Assembly: GCF_016804325.1 (NCBI RefSeq)
Contig: NZ_CP043627.1
Location: 1,873,001-1,937,000, forward strand
Reading direction: 5' to 3'
Origin: Methylobacterium aquaticum
GTDB lineage: Bacteria; Pseudomonadota; Alphaproteobacteria; Rhizobiales; Beijerinckiaceae
DNA length: 64,000 nucleotides
Positions 18,388-26,487 of this stretch are shown in pieces. Below the pieces are notes generated by a model. That model saw only the letters and a program-made list of their open reading frames with translations, ran no database searches and was not told the origin of the DNA. Position numbers and translations under genes: made by a program. Position 1 is the first letter of the stretch, and every line of letters starts with the position of its first letter.

Positions 18388-19506
18388 ATGCTCCCAAGGC
18401 TTGAAACGGACGACATCTACGTTGCCCTGGTCGGCGAGCTCTCGCGGATCGGCCTGTCGACCGTCATCATGGCCGTCACGCTGGTCGGGGTGGGCCTGTT
18501 CGCCGCGCAGGCCCTGGACAGCGGCATCCTGTTCGCGGCGGTGGCCGCCGGGGGCCTGGCTTCCATCTGCAAGCTCGTGATCGTCCACCGGCATCGTCGC
18601 CGGCTGGCCTGCGGACGGCTCACGCGCGCGGAGGCCCGCGCGTGGGAATGGGGCCAGATCCTGAGCACCGCCGGCGTCGCCTCCTCCATCGGCACGATCG
18701 TCGGCACGGTCTTCGCGCAGCCCCGGATCGAGCTCCAGATGCTCGCGACCGGCATGCTGTTCGGCTATTGCTCCGGCGTCGTCACCCACCTCTCCGTCCG
18801 GCCCGTGCTGGCGTCCGGCGCGCTGCTGCTGGCGGCCCTGCCGGCGATCGCGTCGGCGGCCCGGGCCGGTGACATGTCCCACGACATCCTGGCGGCGATG
18901 TTCGGCCTCTTCCTCGTCGGGGCGCTCCACAGCGTCGTGTCCGCCCACCGGACCGCCATCCGGCAGATCCGCCTGCGCCTCGACATGGCGGCGCTCGCCC
19001 GGAGCGACGCCCTGACCGGGCTCGCCAACCGGCTCGGGCTGCGACGGGCCTTCGCCGGCCTGCCGGGAACCGGGGACGACAGCGTGGCGGTCCACTGCTT
19101 CGACCTCGACGGCTTCAAGCCCGTCAACGACCGCTACGGCCACGCGGCCGGCGACGCCCTGCTGCAGGAACTCGGTGCGCGGCTGAACCGGCTCGTCGCC
19201 GCGCCCGCCCTGGCGGCCCGGATTGGCGGCGACGAGTTCGTGGTGCTCCAGCCCGGCATGCGGCACCGGCGCGAGGCGGAAATCCTGGCGCGCCGCATCG
19301 TCCACGCCCTCGGCGCGCCCTACGACCTCGCCGGGGAGACCGTCAGCGTCGGCCTGAGCCTGGGCTTTGCCTGCGCGCCGTCATGCGTGGCGGATCTCGA
19401 CGACCTGATCCGGAAGGCGGATGCCGCCTCCTACGCGGTGAAGCGGCGCGGTGGCGGCGTCGCCGCGAGCGAGGAGGGCCCGGTCGCCGAATCCGCTCTC
19501 CCTTGA
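18388..19506 (+). CDS. Membrane-anchored diguanylate cyclase (GGDEF domain)
   Basis: A 372-residue protein with about six hydrophobic segments in residues 15-195 forming an integral-membrane sensor region of no named family. A C-terminal GGDEF domain follows. The active-site motif RIGGDEFVVL places GGDEF at 280-284, and LTGLANRLGLRRAF and DLDGFKPVNDRYGHAAGDALL mark the start of the domain. It should make cyclic di-GMP from two GTP. No RxxD inhibitory site is seen five residues before GGDEF, so product inhibition of the usual kind is not expected. There is no EAL domain. It is a single-gene unit between pncB and hemC (convergent). Confidence 0.9.
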   Translation: MLPRLETDDIYVALVGELSRIGLSTVIMAVTLVGVGLFAAQALDSGILFAAVAAGGLASICKLVIVHRHRRRLACGRLTRAEARAWEWGQILSTAGVASSIGTIVGTVFAQPRIELQMLATGMLFGYCSGVVTHLSVRPVLASGALLLAALPAIASAARAGDMSHDILAAMFGLFLVGALHSVVSAHRTAIRQIRLRLDMAALARSDALTGLANRLGLRRAFAGLPGTGDDSVAVHCFDLDGFKPVNDRYGHAAGDALLQELGARLNRLVAAPALAARIGGDEFVVLQPGMRHRREAEILARRIVHALGAPYDLAGETVSVGLSLGFACAPSCVADLDDLIRKADAASYAVKRRGGGVAASEEGPVAESALP

Positions 19507-19519
19507 GGGGCGCGGCTCG

Positions 19520-20455
19520 CTACTGCAGCTTCGCCCGGTAGGTCTCGCCGGCTTTCGCCTTCAGCTCGGCCCCCGCCTCGCGCCCGATCGCCAGGGCGTC
19601 GGCGACCCGGCCGGTGCGGTGCGTCGACCAATGGGTGCTGCCGTCGGGCAGGAACAGGATTCCGTCGAGGGTCAGGCGGTCGCCGTCGATCTGGGCGAGC
19701 GCCGCGATCGGGGTGCGGCACGAGCCGTCGAGTTCTTCCAGCAGCGCCCGCTCGGCTCCCACCGCGATCGTGGTCGTGGGGCAGGCGACGGCCTGGAGCC
19801 GGGCGATCACCTCGGTGTCGCCGGCCCGGCACTCGATGCCGAGCGCGCCTTGCGCCACCGCCGGCAGCATCGCGCTCACCGGCAGGATCTCCTGCGCGCG
19901 GTCGGCGAGGCCGAGGCGCTCCAGCCCCGCGATGGCGAGCAGGGTGGCGTCGCAGGCACCCTCCTCGAGCCGCTTCATCCGGGTGTTGGCGTTGCCGCGC
20001 AAGGGCACGATCGTCAAGTCGGGCCGGTGCATCAGCACCTGCGCGCCGCGCCGTAAGGAAGAGGTGCCGACCCGGCTGCCCGGCGCCAGGGTGGCGAGGC
20101 TGTTTGCCCGCGGCGACAGGAAGGCGTCGCGCGGGTCGTCCCGCTCCAGGATGCAGGCGATGACGAGCCCGTCCGGCAGCCAGGTCTCGACGTCCTTCAT
20201 CGAGTGGACGGCGATGTCGACCTGATCGGTCAGCAGCGCCTGCTCCAGCTCCTTGGTGAACAGCCCCTTGCCGCCGATCTCGGAGAGCGGCCGGTCGAGC
20301 ACCTTGTCGGCCACCGTGGTGACGACGACGAGCTCCATCGCGCCGGGCTCGGCGAGGTCGGGATGGGCGGCCGCGATGCGGTCGCGCACCATCCCGGTCT
20401 GGGCGAGCGCCATCGGGCTGCCGCGGGTGCCGATGCGCAGGGGACGTCGGGCCAT
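19520..20455 (-). CDS. hemC: Hydroxymethylbilane synthase (porphobilinogen deaminase)
   Basis: A 311-residue enzyme that condenses four porphobilinogens into hydroxymethylbilane during haem, cobalamin and chlorophyll synthesis. The N-terminus RIGTRGSPMALAQTGMV is typical. Catalytic Asp lies in HSMKDVETWLP, Arg residues lie in GTSSLRRGAQVL and NANTRMKRL, and the dipyrromethane-cofactor cysteine lies in LDGSCRTPIAA. The length is normal. The gene is convergent with the GGDEF gene, with 13 bp between stops. Confidence 0.96.
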   Translation of the reverse strand: MARRPLRIGTRGSPMALAQTGMVRDRIAAAHPDLAEPGAMELVVVTTVADKVLDRPLSEIGGKGLFTKELEQALLTDQVDIAVHSMKDVETWLPDGLVIACILERDDPRDAFLSPRANSLATLAPGSRVGTSSLRRGAQVLMHRPDLTIVPLRGNANTRMKRLEEGACDATLLAIAGLERLGLADRAQEILPVSAMLPAVAQGALGIECRAGDTEVIARLQAVACPTTTIAVGAERALLEELDGSCRTPIAALAQIDGDRLTLDGILFLPDGSTHWSTHRTGRVADALAIGREAGAELKAKAGETYRAKLQ

Positions 20456-20540
20456 GGTCGGGTGCCGTGAGATCGAGGAACCTTGACTCGCGAGTAGCGG
20501 GTCGGGGGCCTCATGTCACGCTGCGGCTGCTCCGCGAGGC

Positions 20541-20840
20541 TCAGAAGCCCTGGACCGCCAGCACCGTGTGCTCGACCTGCGGCGGGGCGGCGAAATGCTC
20601 CGAGACCAGGGCGCGCCAGGCCGGGAAATCCGCCGATTCGCGGAAGTCGACCGTGTGGTTCTCCAGGGTCTCCCAGCGCACCATCAGCCGGTAGCGGGTC
20701 GGGACCTCGACCGAGCGCTGCAGCTCCATGCCGCGGCAGCCCTTGGCACGGCGAAACAGCTCCGCCGCCTGGCCGACCCCGGCCTCGAAGGCGCTCTCGT
20801 GCCCGGGCTTCACCTCGATCTGCGCGATTTCCAGAACCAT
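20541..20840 (-). CDS. Antibiotic biosynthesis monooxygenase (ABM) domain protein
   Basis: A 99-residue ferredoxin-like dimeric alpha-beta barrel protein. EIAQIEVKPGHESAFEAGV and CRGMELQRSVEVPTRYRLMV, then WETLENHTVDFRESADFPAWR, are the usual ABM landmarks. Such small proteins may act as cofactor-free monooxygenases, haem-degrading enzymes or simple binding proteins; the role here cannot be deduced. AGGAGG stands just upstream of the ATG at 20840. The stop is about 85 bp before the hemC start on the same strand, so the two could share a transcript. Confidence 0.75.
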   Translation of the reverse strand: MVLEIAQIEVKPGHESAFEAGVGQAAELFRRAKGCRGMELQRSVEVPTRYRLMVRWETLENHTVDFRESADFPAWRALVSEHFAAPPQVEHTVLAVQGF

Positions 20841-21053
20841 GCCGGCCTCCTGTTTGGTGGAGGAAGCCATGCGCGAAGCCGCTCGCCTTGTCCAACCGCG
20901 CGGGCGGCGGCAACAGCAGTGGATGGCCCCCGGCGGCCGGTTGCCAAGCCGGAACGGGACGCGCACAAACCGTGGATGACCTGTGCACGGAGGCAACCGG
21001 CGCCGACCGGCGGCCGTTTCCCTGCCGGAACGTGACAGCGGAGTTCGGTCCCG

Positions 21054-21533
21054 ATGGCGACGCTGAAGGAATTCGAGGAAGCCCTGCGCGAGAACGGCAT
21101 GCAGATGGCGCTGGCGATTCTCGAGCGCCTGCGCGAGCGTGACCGCGCCACCCGGGTGGTGAAGCCCGGTCGCCGCATCGTCGGCAAGAAGATGACCCCG
21201 GAACTCGCCCGCGAGATCCTGGAACTGCACGGCTCGACGGAGATGACCCAGCAGGAGATCGCCTTCAAGCTCGGCGTCAACCAGGGCCGGGTGAACGAGG
21301 TGATCAAGCGCGGCAAGTGGCTCTCGGGCGACCAGACCGCGCCCGAGGCCGTGGCCCGCGACAAGGGCAAGGCGCGCATCCAGGGCGCCGAGCCGAAGCG
21401 GCCGCGCAACGCGTCCGCCAAGAATGGTGGCAAGGGCAGCGCCAAGGGCGGCAAGACCGGCGCCACCAAGGACAAGGCCGGCAAGCCGCCGAAGGCCCCG
21501 GCGACGGCGCAGCTCGCCTTCGGGGATCTCTGA
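21054..21533 (+). CDS. Small DNA-binding-like protein with helix-turn-helix and lysine-rich tail
   Basis: A 159-residue protein. Residues 1-35 look helical; then RRIVGKKMTPELAREILELHG leads into a helix-turn-helix, EMTQQEIAFKLGVNQGRVNEV, like that of resolvase or MerR/Xre elements. From residue about 100 on, the chain is low-complexity Lys/Ala/Gly (AKNGGKGSAKGGKTGATKDK) ending TAQLAFGDL, resembling histone H1-like tails. The combination suggests a nucleoid or regulatory DNA-binding protein. I do not recognise a named family. It diverges from the ABM protein gene and is alone on its strand. Confidence 0.6.
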   Translation: MATLKEFEEALRENGMQMALAILERLRERDRATRVVKPGRRIVGKKMTPELAREILELHGSTEMTQQEIAFKLGVNQGRVNEVIKRGKWLSGDQTAPEAVARDKGKARIQGAEPKRPRNASAKNGGKGSAKGGKTGATKDKAGKPPKAPATAQLAFGDL

Positions 21534-21661
21534 GGAAGGCGCTGGACGGGCCCAAAGCCGCATTGGGCGGCGGCCCGTGATCCTCTAACAGTCGAAAGGC
21601 CGAGCCGCCCCGATCGACGGGCGGCCGGTCACGACACCGGCCAACCCGGGAGGATCACGCC

Positions 21662-21976
21662 ATGTCCCACGCGCTCTACGATTCCGCCAACCTGACGAAG
21701 CTGCCCGCCCTGAAGACCCTCGCCCCCGAGGCGATGGCGGCCTTCGAGGCCCTCGACAAGGCTGCGCTCGCCGACGGCGCGATCCCGCGCAAGTACAAGG
21801 AGCTGATGGCGCTCGCCGTCGCCCTCACCACGCAATGCCCCTACTGCCTCGAAGTCCACCGCGAGGCGGCGAAGAAGGCCGGTGCCACCGAGCAGGAACT
21901 GGCCGAGACCGTCTTCGTGGCGGTGGCCCTGCGGGCCGGCGCGGCGCTCACCCACGGCACGCATCTCCTTCCCTGA
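21662..21976 (+). CDS. Carboxymuconolactone decarboxylase / AhpD-like family protein
   Basis: A 104-residue all-helical protein with the AhpD-type redox motif CPYC and downstream histidine (TQCPYCLEVHREAAKKAGAT). A preceding stretch IPRKYKELMALAVALT and a following ETVFVAVALRAGAALTHG complete the fold. The CxxC-H arrangement suggests peroxidatic or disulfide reductase chemistry rather than true lactone decarboxylation. GGGAGGATCACGCC before the ATG supplies the ribosome site. It is a single-gene unit, convergent with hsp20. Confidence 0.88.
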   Translation: MSHALYDSANLTKLPALKTLAPEAMAAFEALDKAALADGAIPRKYKELMALAVALTTQCPYCLEVHREAAKKAGATEQELAETVFVAVALRAGAALTHGTHLLP

Positions 21977-21984
21977 CGCGACGA

Positions 21985-22012
21985 AGCGCCCCGGCCGGGT
22001 GGCCGGGGCGCT
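21985..22012. terminator. Hairpin between convergent AhpD-like and hsp20 genes
   Basis: A 12-bp perfect stem (21985-21996 with 22001-22012) has a 4-nt GGGT loop. It lies 8 bp past the AhpD-like stop and 32 bp before the hsp20 stop. A T-run is lacking on both sides, so termination is probable from position but not proven. Confidence 0.5.
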
Positions 22013-22044
22013 CCCCTGAACGCTTCGAGAAGGTCTTTTGGCGC

Positions 22045-22509
22045 TTACGCGGCCTTCTGGACGCTGCCCTCGATCGACTGGGCGCGTGCGCCCGATGCGA
22101 TCTGGATCTGGCGCGGCTTCTTGGCCTCCGGGATCTCGCGGACGAGATCGACGTGGAGCAGGCCGTTCTCCAGCGCCGCCCCCGTCACCTGGACGTGGTC
22201 GGCAAGCTGGAAGCGCCGCTCGAAGCCGCGGGCCGCGATGCCCTGGTGCAGGAACTCCGTCTGCTTGGCGTCGCCCTTGCGCTCGCCCTTCACGGTGAGC
22301 GCGTTCTCACGGGTCTCGATCGACAGATCCTGATCCGTGAAGCCGGCCACCGCGAGGGTGATCCGGTACGCGTTTTCGGCCGTGCGCTCGATGTTGTAGG
22401 GCGGGTAGGTCGGCGCCGCATCCGAGGTCACGAACTGGTCGAGCGCGGAAAACAGGCGGTCGAAGCCGACGGTCGAACGGTACAGGGGGGCGAGATCGAA
22501 CTGACGCAT
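22045..22509 (-). CDS. Small heat shock protein (Hsp20/IbpA type)
   Basis: A 154-residue holdase chaperone that binds unfolding proteins in the cytosol without ATP. The N-terminus MRQFDLAPLYRSTVGFDRLF and the alpha-crystallin domain (YPPYNIERTAENAYRITLAV through LENGLLHVDLVREIPE, about residues 36-130) are characteristic of the class A sHsps of Rhizobiales. The 3' extension carries the usual IxI-like region (RQIQIASG). It is regulated at two levels visible here: a sigma-32-like promoter at 22607-22635 and a ROSE-like hairpin masking the ribosome site at 22512-22536. Confidence 0.93.
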   Translation of the reverse strand: MRQFDLAPLYRSTVGFDRLFSALDQFVTSDAAPTYPPYNIERTAENAYRITLAVAGFTDQDLSIETRENALTVKGERKGDAKQTEFLHQGIAARGFERRFQLADHVQVTGAALENGLLHVDLVREIPEAKKPRQIQIASGARAQSIEGSVQKAA

Positions 22510-22511
22510 GA

Positions 22512-22536
22512 CATATTCTCCGTCTGAAGCAATATG
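22512..22536 (-). promoter_or_regulatory. ROSE-like RNA thermometer hairpin of the hsp20 leader
   Basis: On the minus strand the leader just before the ATG folds as CATATT-G-CTTC / AGAC loop / GGAG-AATATG. The Shine-Dalgarno GGAG pairs with CTTC while one G bulges out, as in the UUGCU/GGAG hairpin of ROSE elements. The stem ends 3 nt before the start codon. The roughly 70-nt upstream leader is GC-rich and can form further hairpins, which is also typical. ROSE thermometers melt on heating and release translation of small heat shock genes in Rhizobiales. Confidence 0.7.
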
Positions 22537-22606
22537 TAGTCTTGGAGGACCGCCGCTGGGGCCGGTCCCGGTCTTGCGCGCCGCCGTATCGGCCGGCGCC
22601 CCTCGC

Positions 22607-22635
22607 ATATTGGAGTGGTCCCTAGACTGATCAAG
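22607..22635 (-). promoter_or_regulatory. Sigma-32 (RpoH)-like promoter of hsp20
   Basis: Minus strand: CTTGAT (22635-22630), 17 bp, then CAATAT (22612-22607). This agrees with the alphaproteobacterial RpoH pattern CTTG at -35 with a CYATAT-like -10. It would start a leader of about 90 nt containing the ROSE hairpin before the hsp20 ATG. Confidence 0.55.
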
Positions 22636-22767
22636 GCCACGGCAAGCGGGGCGATGCGAATTTTTTTCGAGCGGCCGGCGCGGGGGCGGGACAGTTCGGG
22701 CTCGCGCCCCACTTGTTAGGGGGTGCCGTGCGAGGATGCGGCGGTAGACAGCCTCGGAGGCCTTCTC

Positions 22768-23751
22768 GTGACCGTGCCGCTGCTCGCCACGCCCGACAAC
22801 CCGATCCCGCCGGGGGCCACGCTGCTGACGGTCCGGACCGCCGACGGCCTGTCCCTGCGGGTCGCCACCTGGGCGCCGACGGCGCGGGCCGTCCACGGCA
22901 CGGTCTGCCTGGTCCAGGGCCGGGCGGAGTTCATCGAGAAGTACTTCGAGACCGTGACCGAGCTGCGCGGCCGCGGCTTCCACGTCGTCGCCTTCGACTG
23001 GCGCGGCCAGGGCGGCTCCGACCGTACCGTCGAGGACCCGCACAAGGGCCATGTCGACGATTTCTCCGAGTACAAGCTCGATCTCGCGGCGGTGGAGACC
23101 CAGGTGATGGAGGCGCGGATGCCGCGCCCCTTCTTCGGCCTCGCCCATTCGATGGGCGGCGCGATCTGCCTGACCGCGGCCCGGGAGGGCTGGCTGCCCT
23201 TCGAGCGCCTCGTCGCCCTCGCCCCCATGGTGGCGATCTGCATGATCCGCCGGCCGAAGGCCGCGATGCGCCTCGCCACCGTGCTGCGGGCCTTGAGGTT
23301 CGGCCGCCGCTACGTGCCGGGGGGCTCGGCGGTCTCGATCGCCACCAAGCCGTTCCCGAACAACCGCCTCACCGCCGATCCCGTGCGCTACGCCCGCAAC
23401 GCCGCCGCGGCGCTCGCGGTCGGGGCCGGCGCCATCGGCGATCCCACCATCGGCTGGCTCGCCGCCGCCTTCCGGGCGATGCGCCGTTTCGAGGATCCGC
23501 GCTACCCGCTCGGCATCCGCGTGCCGGTCCTGGTGGTGGCCGCCGGCGCCGATCCCGTCTGCAGCACCCCGGCGGTGGAGCGCTTCGCCGCCCGGCTGGC
23601 GGCCGGCCACACCATCACGCTGCGCGGCGCCCGCCACGAGATCCTGATGGAGCGCGACGCGATCCGCGAGCAGTTCTGGGCGGCGTTCGACGCGTTCGTG
23701 CCGGGGACGGCCCTGCCGGTGGCCGGGGAGGCGCGGGCCGAGGTGGCGTGA
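22768..23751 (+). CDS. Alpha/beta hydrolase, lysophospholipase (PldB)-like
   Basis: A 327-residue alpha/beta hydrolase of the Hydrolase_4 group. Visible motifs are GTVCLVQGRAEFIEKYFE, VAFDWRGQGGSDR, the nucleophile elbow GLAHSMGGAI (G-x-S-x-G with catalytic Ser), VLVVAAGADPVCSTPAVE with the acid and RGARHEILMERD with the catalytic His. This pattern fits monoacylglycerol lipase/lysophospholipase L2. The GTG at 22768 is preceded by GGAGG at 7 nt and is preferred to a GTG at 22723. No signal peptide is seen, so it is cytosolic or membrane-peripheral. The gene diverges from hsp20. Confidence 0.85.
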   Translation: MTVPLLATPDNPIPPGATLLTVRTADGLSLRVATWAPTARAVHGTVCLVQGRAEFIEKYFETVTELRGRGFHVVAFDWRGQGGSDRTVEDPHKGHVDDFSEYKLDLAAVETQVMEARMPRPFFGLAHSMGGAICLTAAREGWLPFERLVALAPMVAICMIRRPKAAMRLATVLRALRFGRRYVPGGSAVSIATKPFPNNRLTADPVRYARNAAAALAVGAGAIGDPTIGWLAAAFRAMRRFEDPRYPLGIRVPVLVVAAGADPVCSTPAVERFAARLAAGHTITLRGARHEILMERDAIREQFWAAFDAFVPGTALPVAGEARAEVA

Positions 23752-23875
23752 ACGGGGCCGGACGCGGCCGCTGCCACGCTGTTGGTCGACCCGGGCACAT
23801 CGCGATGTCCAGGCCGCGCAATGCGGTCGGTTATATCAACGGCCCCAGATGCTGACGCATCGGGCCGTAGACCCA

Positions 23876-23955
23876 TCTCGAATTTTCGACACGAAGCCAA
23901 AGGCTTGGCGAAAATTCGAGAACGGAACCAAAGGTCGTTTTCAACGACCTTTGGT
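23876..23955. repeat. Two-hairpin palindromic element 3' of the lysin gene
   Basis: Hairpin 1 has 13-bp outer arms TCTCGAATTTTCG (23876-23888) and CGAAAATTCGAGA (23909-23921), with AAGCC/GGCTT paired inside. Hairpin 2 is a perfect 13-bp stem (23927-23939 with 23943-23955) with a 3-nt loop, abutting the lysin stop codon. The two-stem design parallels the element at 9983-10083 but the sequence differs. It is AT-richer than its surroundings and could also serve as the lysin terminator. Confidence 0.7.
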
Positions 23956-23956
23956 A

Positions 23957-25471
23957 TTACTTGATGAAATCGATGTATCCCAGGAGGCGTGGCATCTTCA
24001 CGAGCCTGGTTTTGCGGCGGAAGACACCGTACCCGTCACGAGAGCCGCCATTGTTGGTGTTCCCCTCGATGGTGACGAGGCGATCCCCAGCCACGCTCTC
24101 CACGATACCGCCATGGCCTTTGCCTCCCCCGGTATCGAAGAGGAACACCATGCCGGGTTTGATCAGCGCCGGCTCCGCCTGCCGGGCCGCGACCACGTTC
24201 GTCGCACCATTCGTGCGGAGCTTCCACAACGCATGGACACCCGCCGTGCGCGGCAGCGTCGAAAGGCCCGAGGCATCCGTCCTGGCAGCCTCCTTGAACA
24301 CCCATTGGATGAAGCAGATGCACCAGGCGTAGCTGTCCGCCCGGGGGTTCAGGCCGGCGGCACGGATATACTCGTCGACCTGCGGCCCGCGATTGGAGTA
24401 CCGGGGCTCTTCCCGCACACCGACTTGGGATGCCGCGATCTGGACGACGAGATCTCGGGCGCTCGCTCCGGCTGGCAGAGGAAGAGACTCCGACAGAGCT
24501 TCCGCGCCGAACAGCGCAGCCCAGGTATTGGGGCCGATTTCGCCGTCCACTTCCAGTTCGCGACCGAGCGGATCGGTGTGTCGCGCCTGGAAGAGCGAGA
24601 CCGCATCCTCGGTCGCTTCCCCGAAATCGCGATCCACGACCAGCTTCGTGATCCCGATCTCGGTGAGTCGCTGCTGGATGGCGGCGACGGTCTCCGAATC
24701 GAACTCCCCACGCTTGATGATCCGGCCGGGATAGCGCGGGACGACATTCCCCTCCGAGCCGGCCATGCCGCTGGCAAGGACCGGTGCCGGGGCGCCCGCG
24801 CTGGTCGGCACGGCATCGGCCGCGGCAACGGCGGGCCTGACCGCGGCATCGAGCCGGAACTGGCCGAAATCCGCACCCTGCGTCTCGTTGGTATCGATGC
24901 CCACGTCCGCGACCCTCCCCGCTTTGCCTTGGGCGATCGACCATCGCTTGGAGGCATAGAACGCGCTGTGCCCGGCATGCCCGGTCGACATGCTCAGCCA
25001 GGCCAGGTCCGCGAGGCCGGCGTTCAGCAGGTGCGAGCATGTGCGCCCGCTCCCGTAGATACCGATCCGGTAGGGGTTCCCGGCCGCTTCAAACACGGCT
25101 CGGATTGCCTGAAAATGCGCCGCGATCGGTCCCTTGACCGCCTCCTCACTCGCGTCGTAGTCCGCCGAAAAATAGATCGCCGATCCTTTGGGCTGTCCTA
25201 TTGTATTTTGTGCGTAGGCGAGAGCTTCCTTGGCTTCAGCCGTTCCGATCGATGCGCTGAAGTCGGCATCGTGCCTATGAGAATTTTGATAGACAGTCCA
25301 AATTTCGATCTCCGCGGCCGATATATGCTCGGCTTCCTTCCGAGTTATAATCTTCCACTTGTTGTTGGGATCGGAATAGTATCGGCCGATGGCCTTGATT
25401 CCCGCTGCGCTGAGTTTTTTCGCGTCGTTCGCGGAAACTTTCGATGCGGTATCAACTGCGTGCAGTGACAT
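23957..25471 (-). CDS. Three-domain peptidoglycan hydrolase: DUF1906 + peptidoglycan-binding + CHAP
   Basis: A 504-residue protein. Residues 1-205 form a DUF1906 / Rv2525c-like glycoside-hydrolase-like domain (GIKAIGRYYSDPNN, AIYFSADYDASEE, RIGIYGSGRTCSHLLNAG). Residues about 250-335 are a PG_binding_1 repeat (IQQRLTEIGI, GEIGPNTWAALFG). Residues about 345-500 are a CHAP-like amidase/peptidase with Cys in SYAWCICFIQWVF, His in GKGHGGIVES and Asn in TIEGNTNNGG. No signal peptide is visible, which is usual for endolysin-like enzymes released by other means. GGGAGG lies 7 nt before the ATG. The gene is less GC-rich than its neighbours, suggesting transfer, but no phage genes adjoin it. Confidence 0.82.
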   Translation of the reverse strand: MSLHAVDTASKVSANDAKKLSAAGIKAIGRYYSDPNNKWKIITRKEAEHISAAEIEIWTVYQNSHRHDADFSASIGTAEAKEALAYAQNTIGQPKGSAIYFSADYDASEEAVKGPIAAHFQAIRAVFEAAGNPYRIGIYGSGRTCSHLLNAGLADLAWLSMSTGHAGHSAFYASKRWSIAQGKAGRVADVGIDTNETQGADFGQFRLDAAVRPAVAAADAVPTSAGAPAPVLASGMAGSEGNVVPRYPGRIIKRGEFDSETVAAIQQRLTEIGITKLVVDRDFGEATEDAVSLFQARHTDPLGRELEVDGEIGPNTWAALFGAEALSESLPLPAGASARDLVVQIAASQVGVREEPRYSNRGPQVDEYIRAAGLNPRADSYAWCICFIQWVFKEAARTDASGLSTLPRTAGVHALWKLRTNGATNVVAARQAEPALIKPGMVFLFDTGGGKGHGGIVESVAGDRLVTIEGNTNNGGSRDGYGVFRRKTRLVKMPRLLGYIDFIK

Positions 25472-25603
25472 GACATCGCCTCCCAGTCCGGGGTCGGACC
25501 AGGAGGAACTTTAACTGATTTTTTACTTTATCCAAGGGCTGCGCGATACGAAGCGGCAAGATTGTGTCTGCGCAGGTCGGGTCCGGCACGGACCCGAGCG
25601 GCT

Positions 25604-26395
25604 TCACCCGTTCAGCAGCGCCAGAGCCGCCTCGTGCAGCCGCTTGTCCCCGGCCGCCACGATCCGCCCGCCCTTGGCGGCGGACTCCCCTTCCCAGGTC
25701 GTCACGACGCCGCCCGCGCCCTCGATCACCGGGATCATCGCCACGATGTCGTAGGGCTTCAGTTCGGCCTCGACCACGAGATCGATATGGCCGGCGGCGA
25801 GCATGGCGTAGGCGTAGCAATCGGCGCCGTAGCGGGCGAGGCGCACGGCCTTTTCGACGCGCTCGTAGGCCTGCCGGTCGGAGGTGCCGTCGCCGAACAG
25901 GCGCGGATCGGTGGTGTGCAGGATCGCGTCGGCGAGGTCGCCTTTCCGGCGGGTGCGCAGGCGGCGGTGCCCGTGCGGGCCCTGGTAATGGGCAGCTTCG
26001 CCGTCGCCGAAGAAGCGCTCGCCGGTGAAGGGCTGGTTCATCAGGCCGTAGCAGGGCACGCCGCCGCGGGTGAGCCCGATCAGGGTGCCCCAGATCGGCA
26101 GGCCGGCGATGAAGCCGCGGGTGCCGTCGATCGGGTCGAGCACCCAGACGTAGTCCGCGTCCGGATTCTCGGTGCCGAATTCCTCGCCGAGGATGCCGTG
26201 ATCGGGAAAGCTGCGCTTGATGAGCTGGCGCATCACCGCTTCGCCCGCCCGGTCGGCCTCGGTCACCGGATCGAAGGCGGCGAGGCCCGCGGCCTTGTCC
26301 TCGGTGGCGAAGGAGGCGCGGAAGAAGGGCAGGATGGCCTGGCCCGATTGGGTGGCGAGCTCGTCCACGAACCGTGCGAAATCGACCACGCTCAT
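25604..26395 (-). CDS. hisN: Histidinol-phosphatase of the inositol monophosphatase family
   Basis: A 263-residue Mg-dependent, Li-sensitive-type phosphatase. The metal site is complete: GEEFGTEN (Glu), WVLDPIDGTRGFIAGLPIWGT (Asp-x-Ile-Asp-Gly-Thr) and KPYDIVAMIPVIEGAGG (Asp). The TRGFIAG form of the motif is that of HisN, which removes phosphate from histidinol phosphate in histidine synthesis; inositol monophosphatases have TTNF here. The start ATG at 26393-26395 gives the normal length. A 92-bp gap separates it from the upstream AI-2E transporter on the same strand. Confidence 0.82.
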   Translation of the reverse strand: MSVVDFARFVDELATQSGQAILPFFRASFATEDKAAGLAAFDPVTEADRAGEAVMRQLIKRSFPDHGILGEEFGTENPDADYVWVLDPIDGTRGFIAGLPIWGTLIGLTRGGVPCYGLMNQPFTGERFFGDGEAAHYQGPHGHRRLRTRRKGDLADAILHTTDPRLFGDGTSDRQAYERVEKAVRLARYGADCYAYAMLAAGHIDLVVEAELKPYDIVAMIPVIEGAGGVVTTWEGESAAKGGRIVAAGDKRLHEAALALLNG

Positions 26396-26487
26396 GCTGT
26401 CCCCGCTTCCCGCTCGATCCGCGGGCCCGCGGCCCGCTTCCGCCGGATCGAAAGGGCGGCGCGGGCCCGGCGTCAAGCCCCGAGGTC

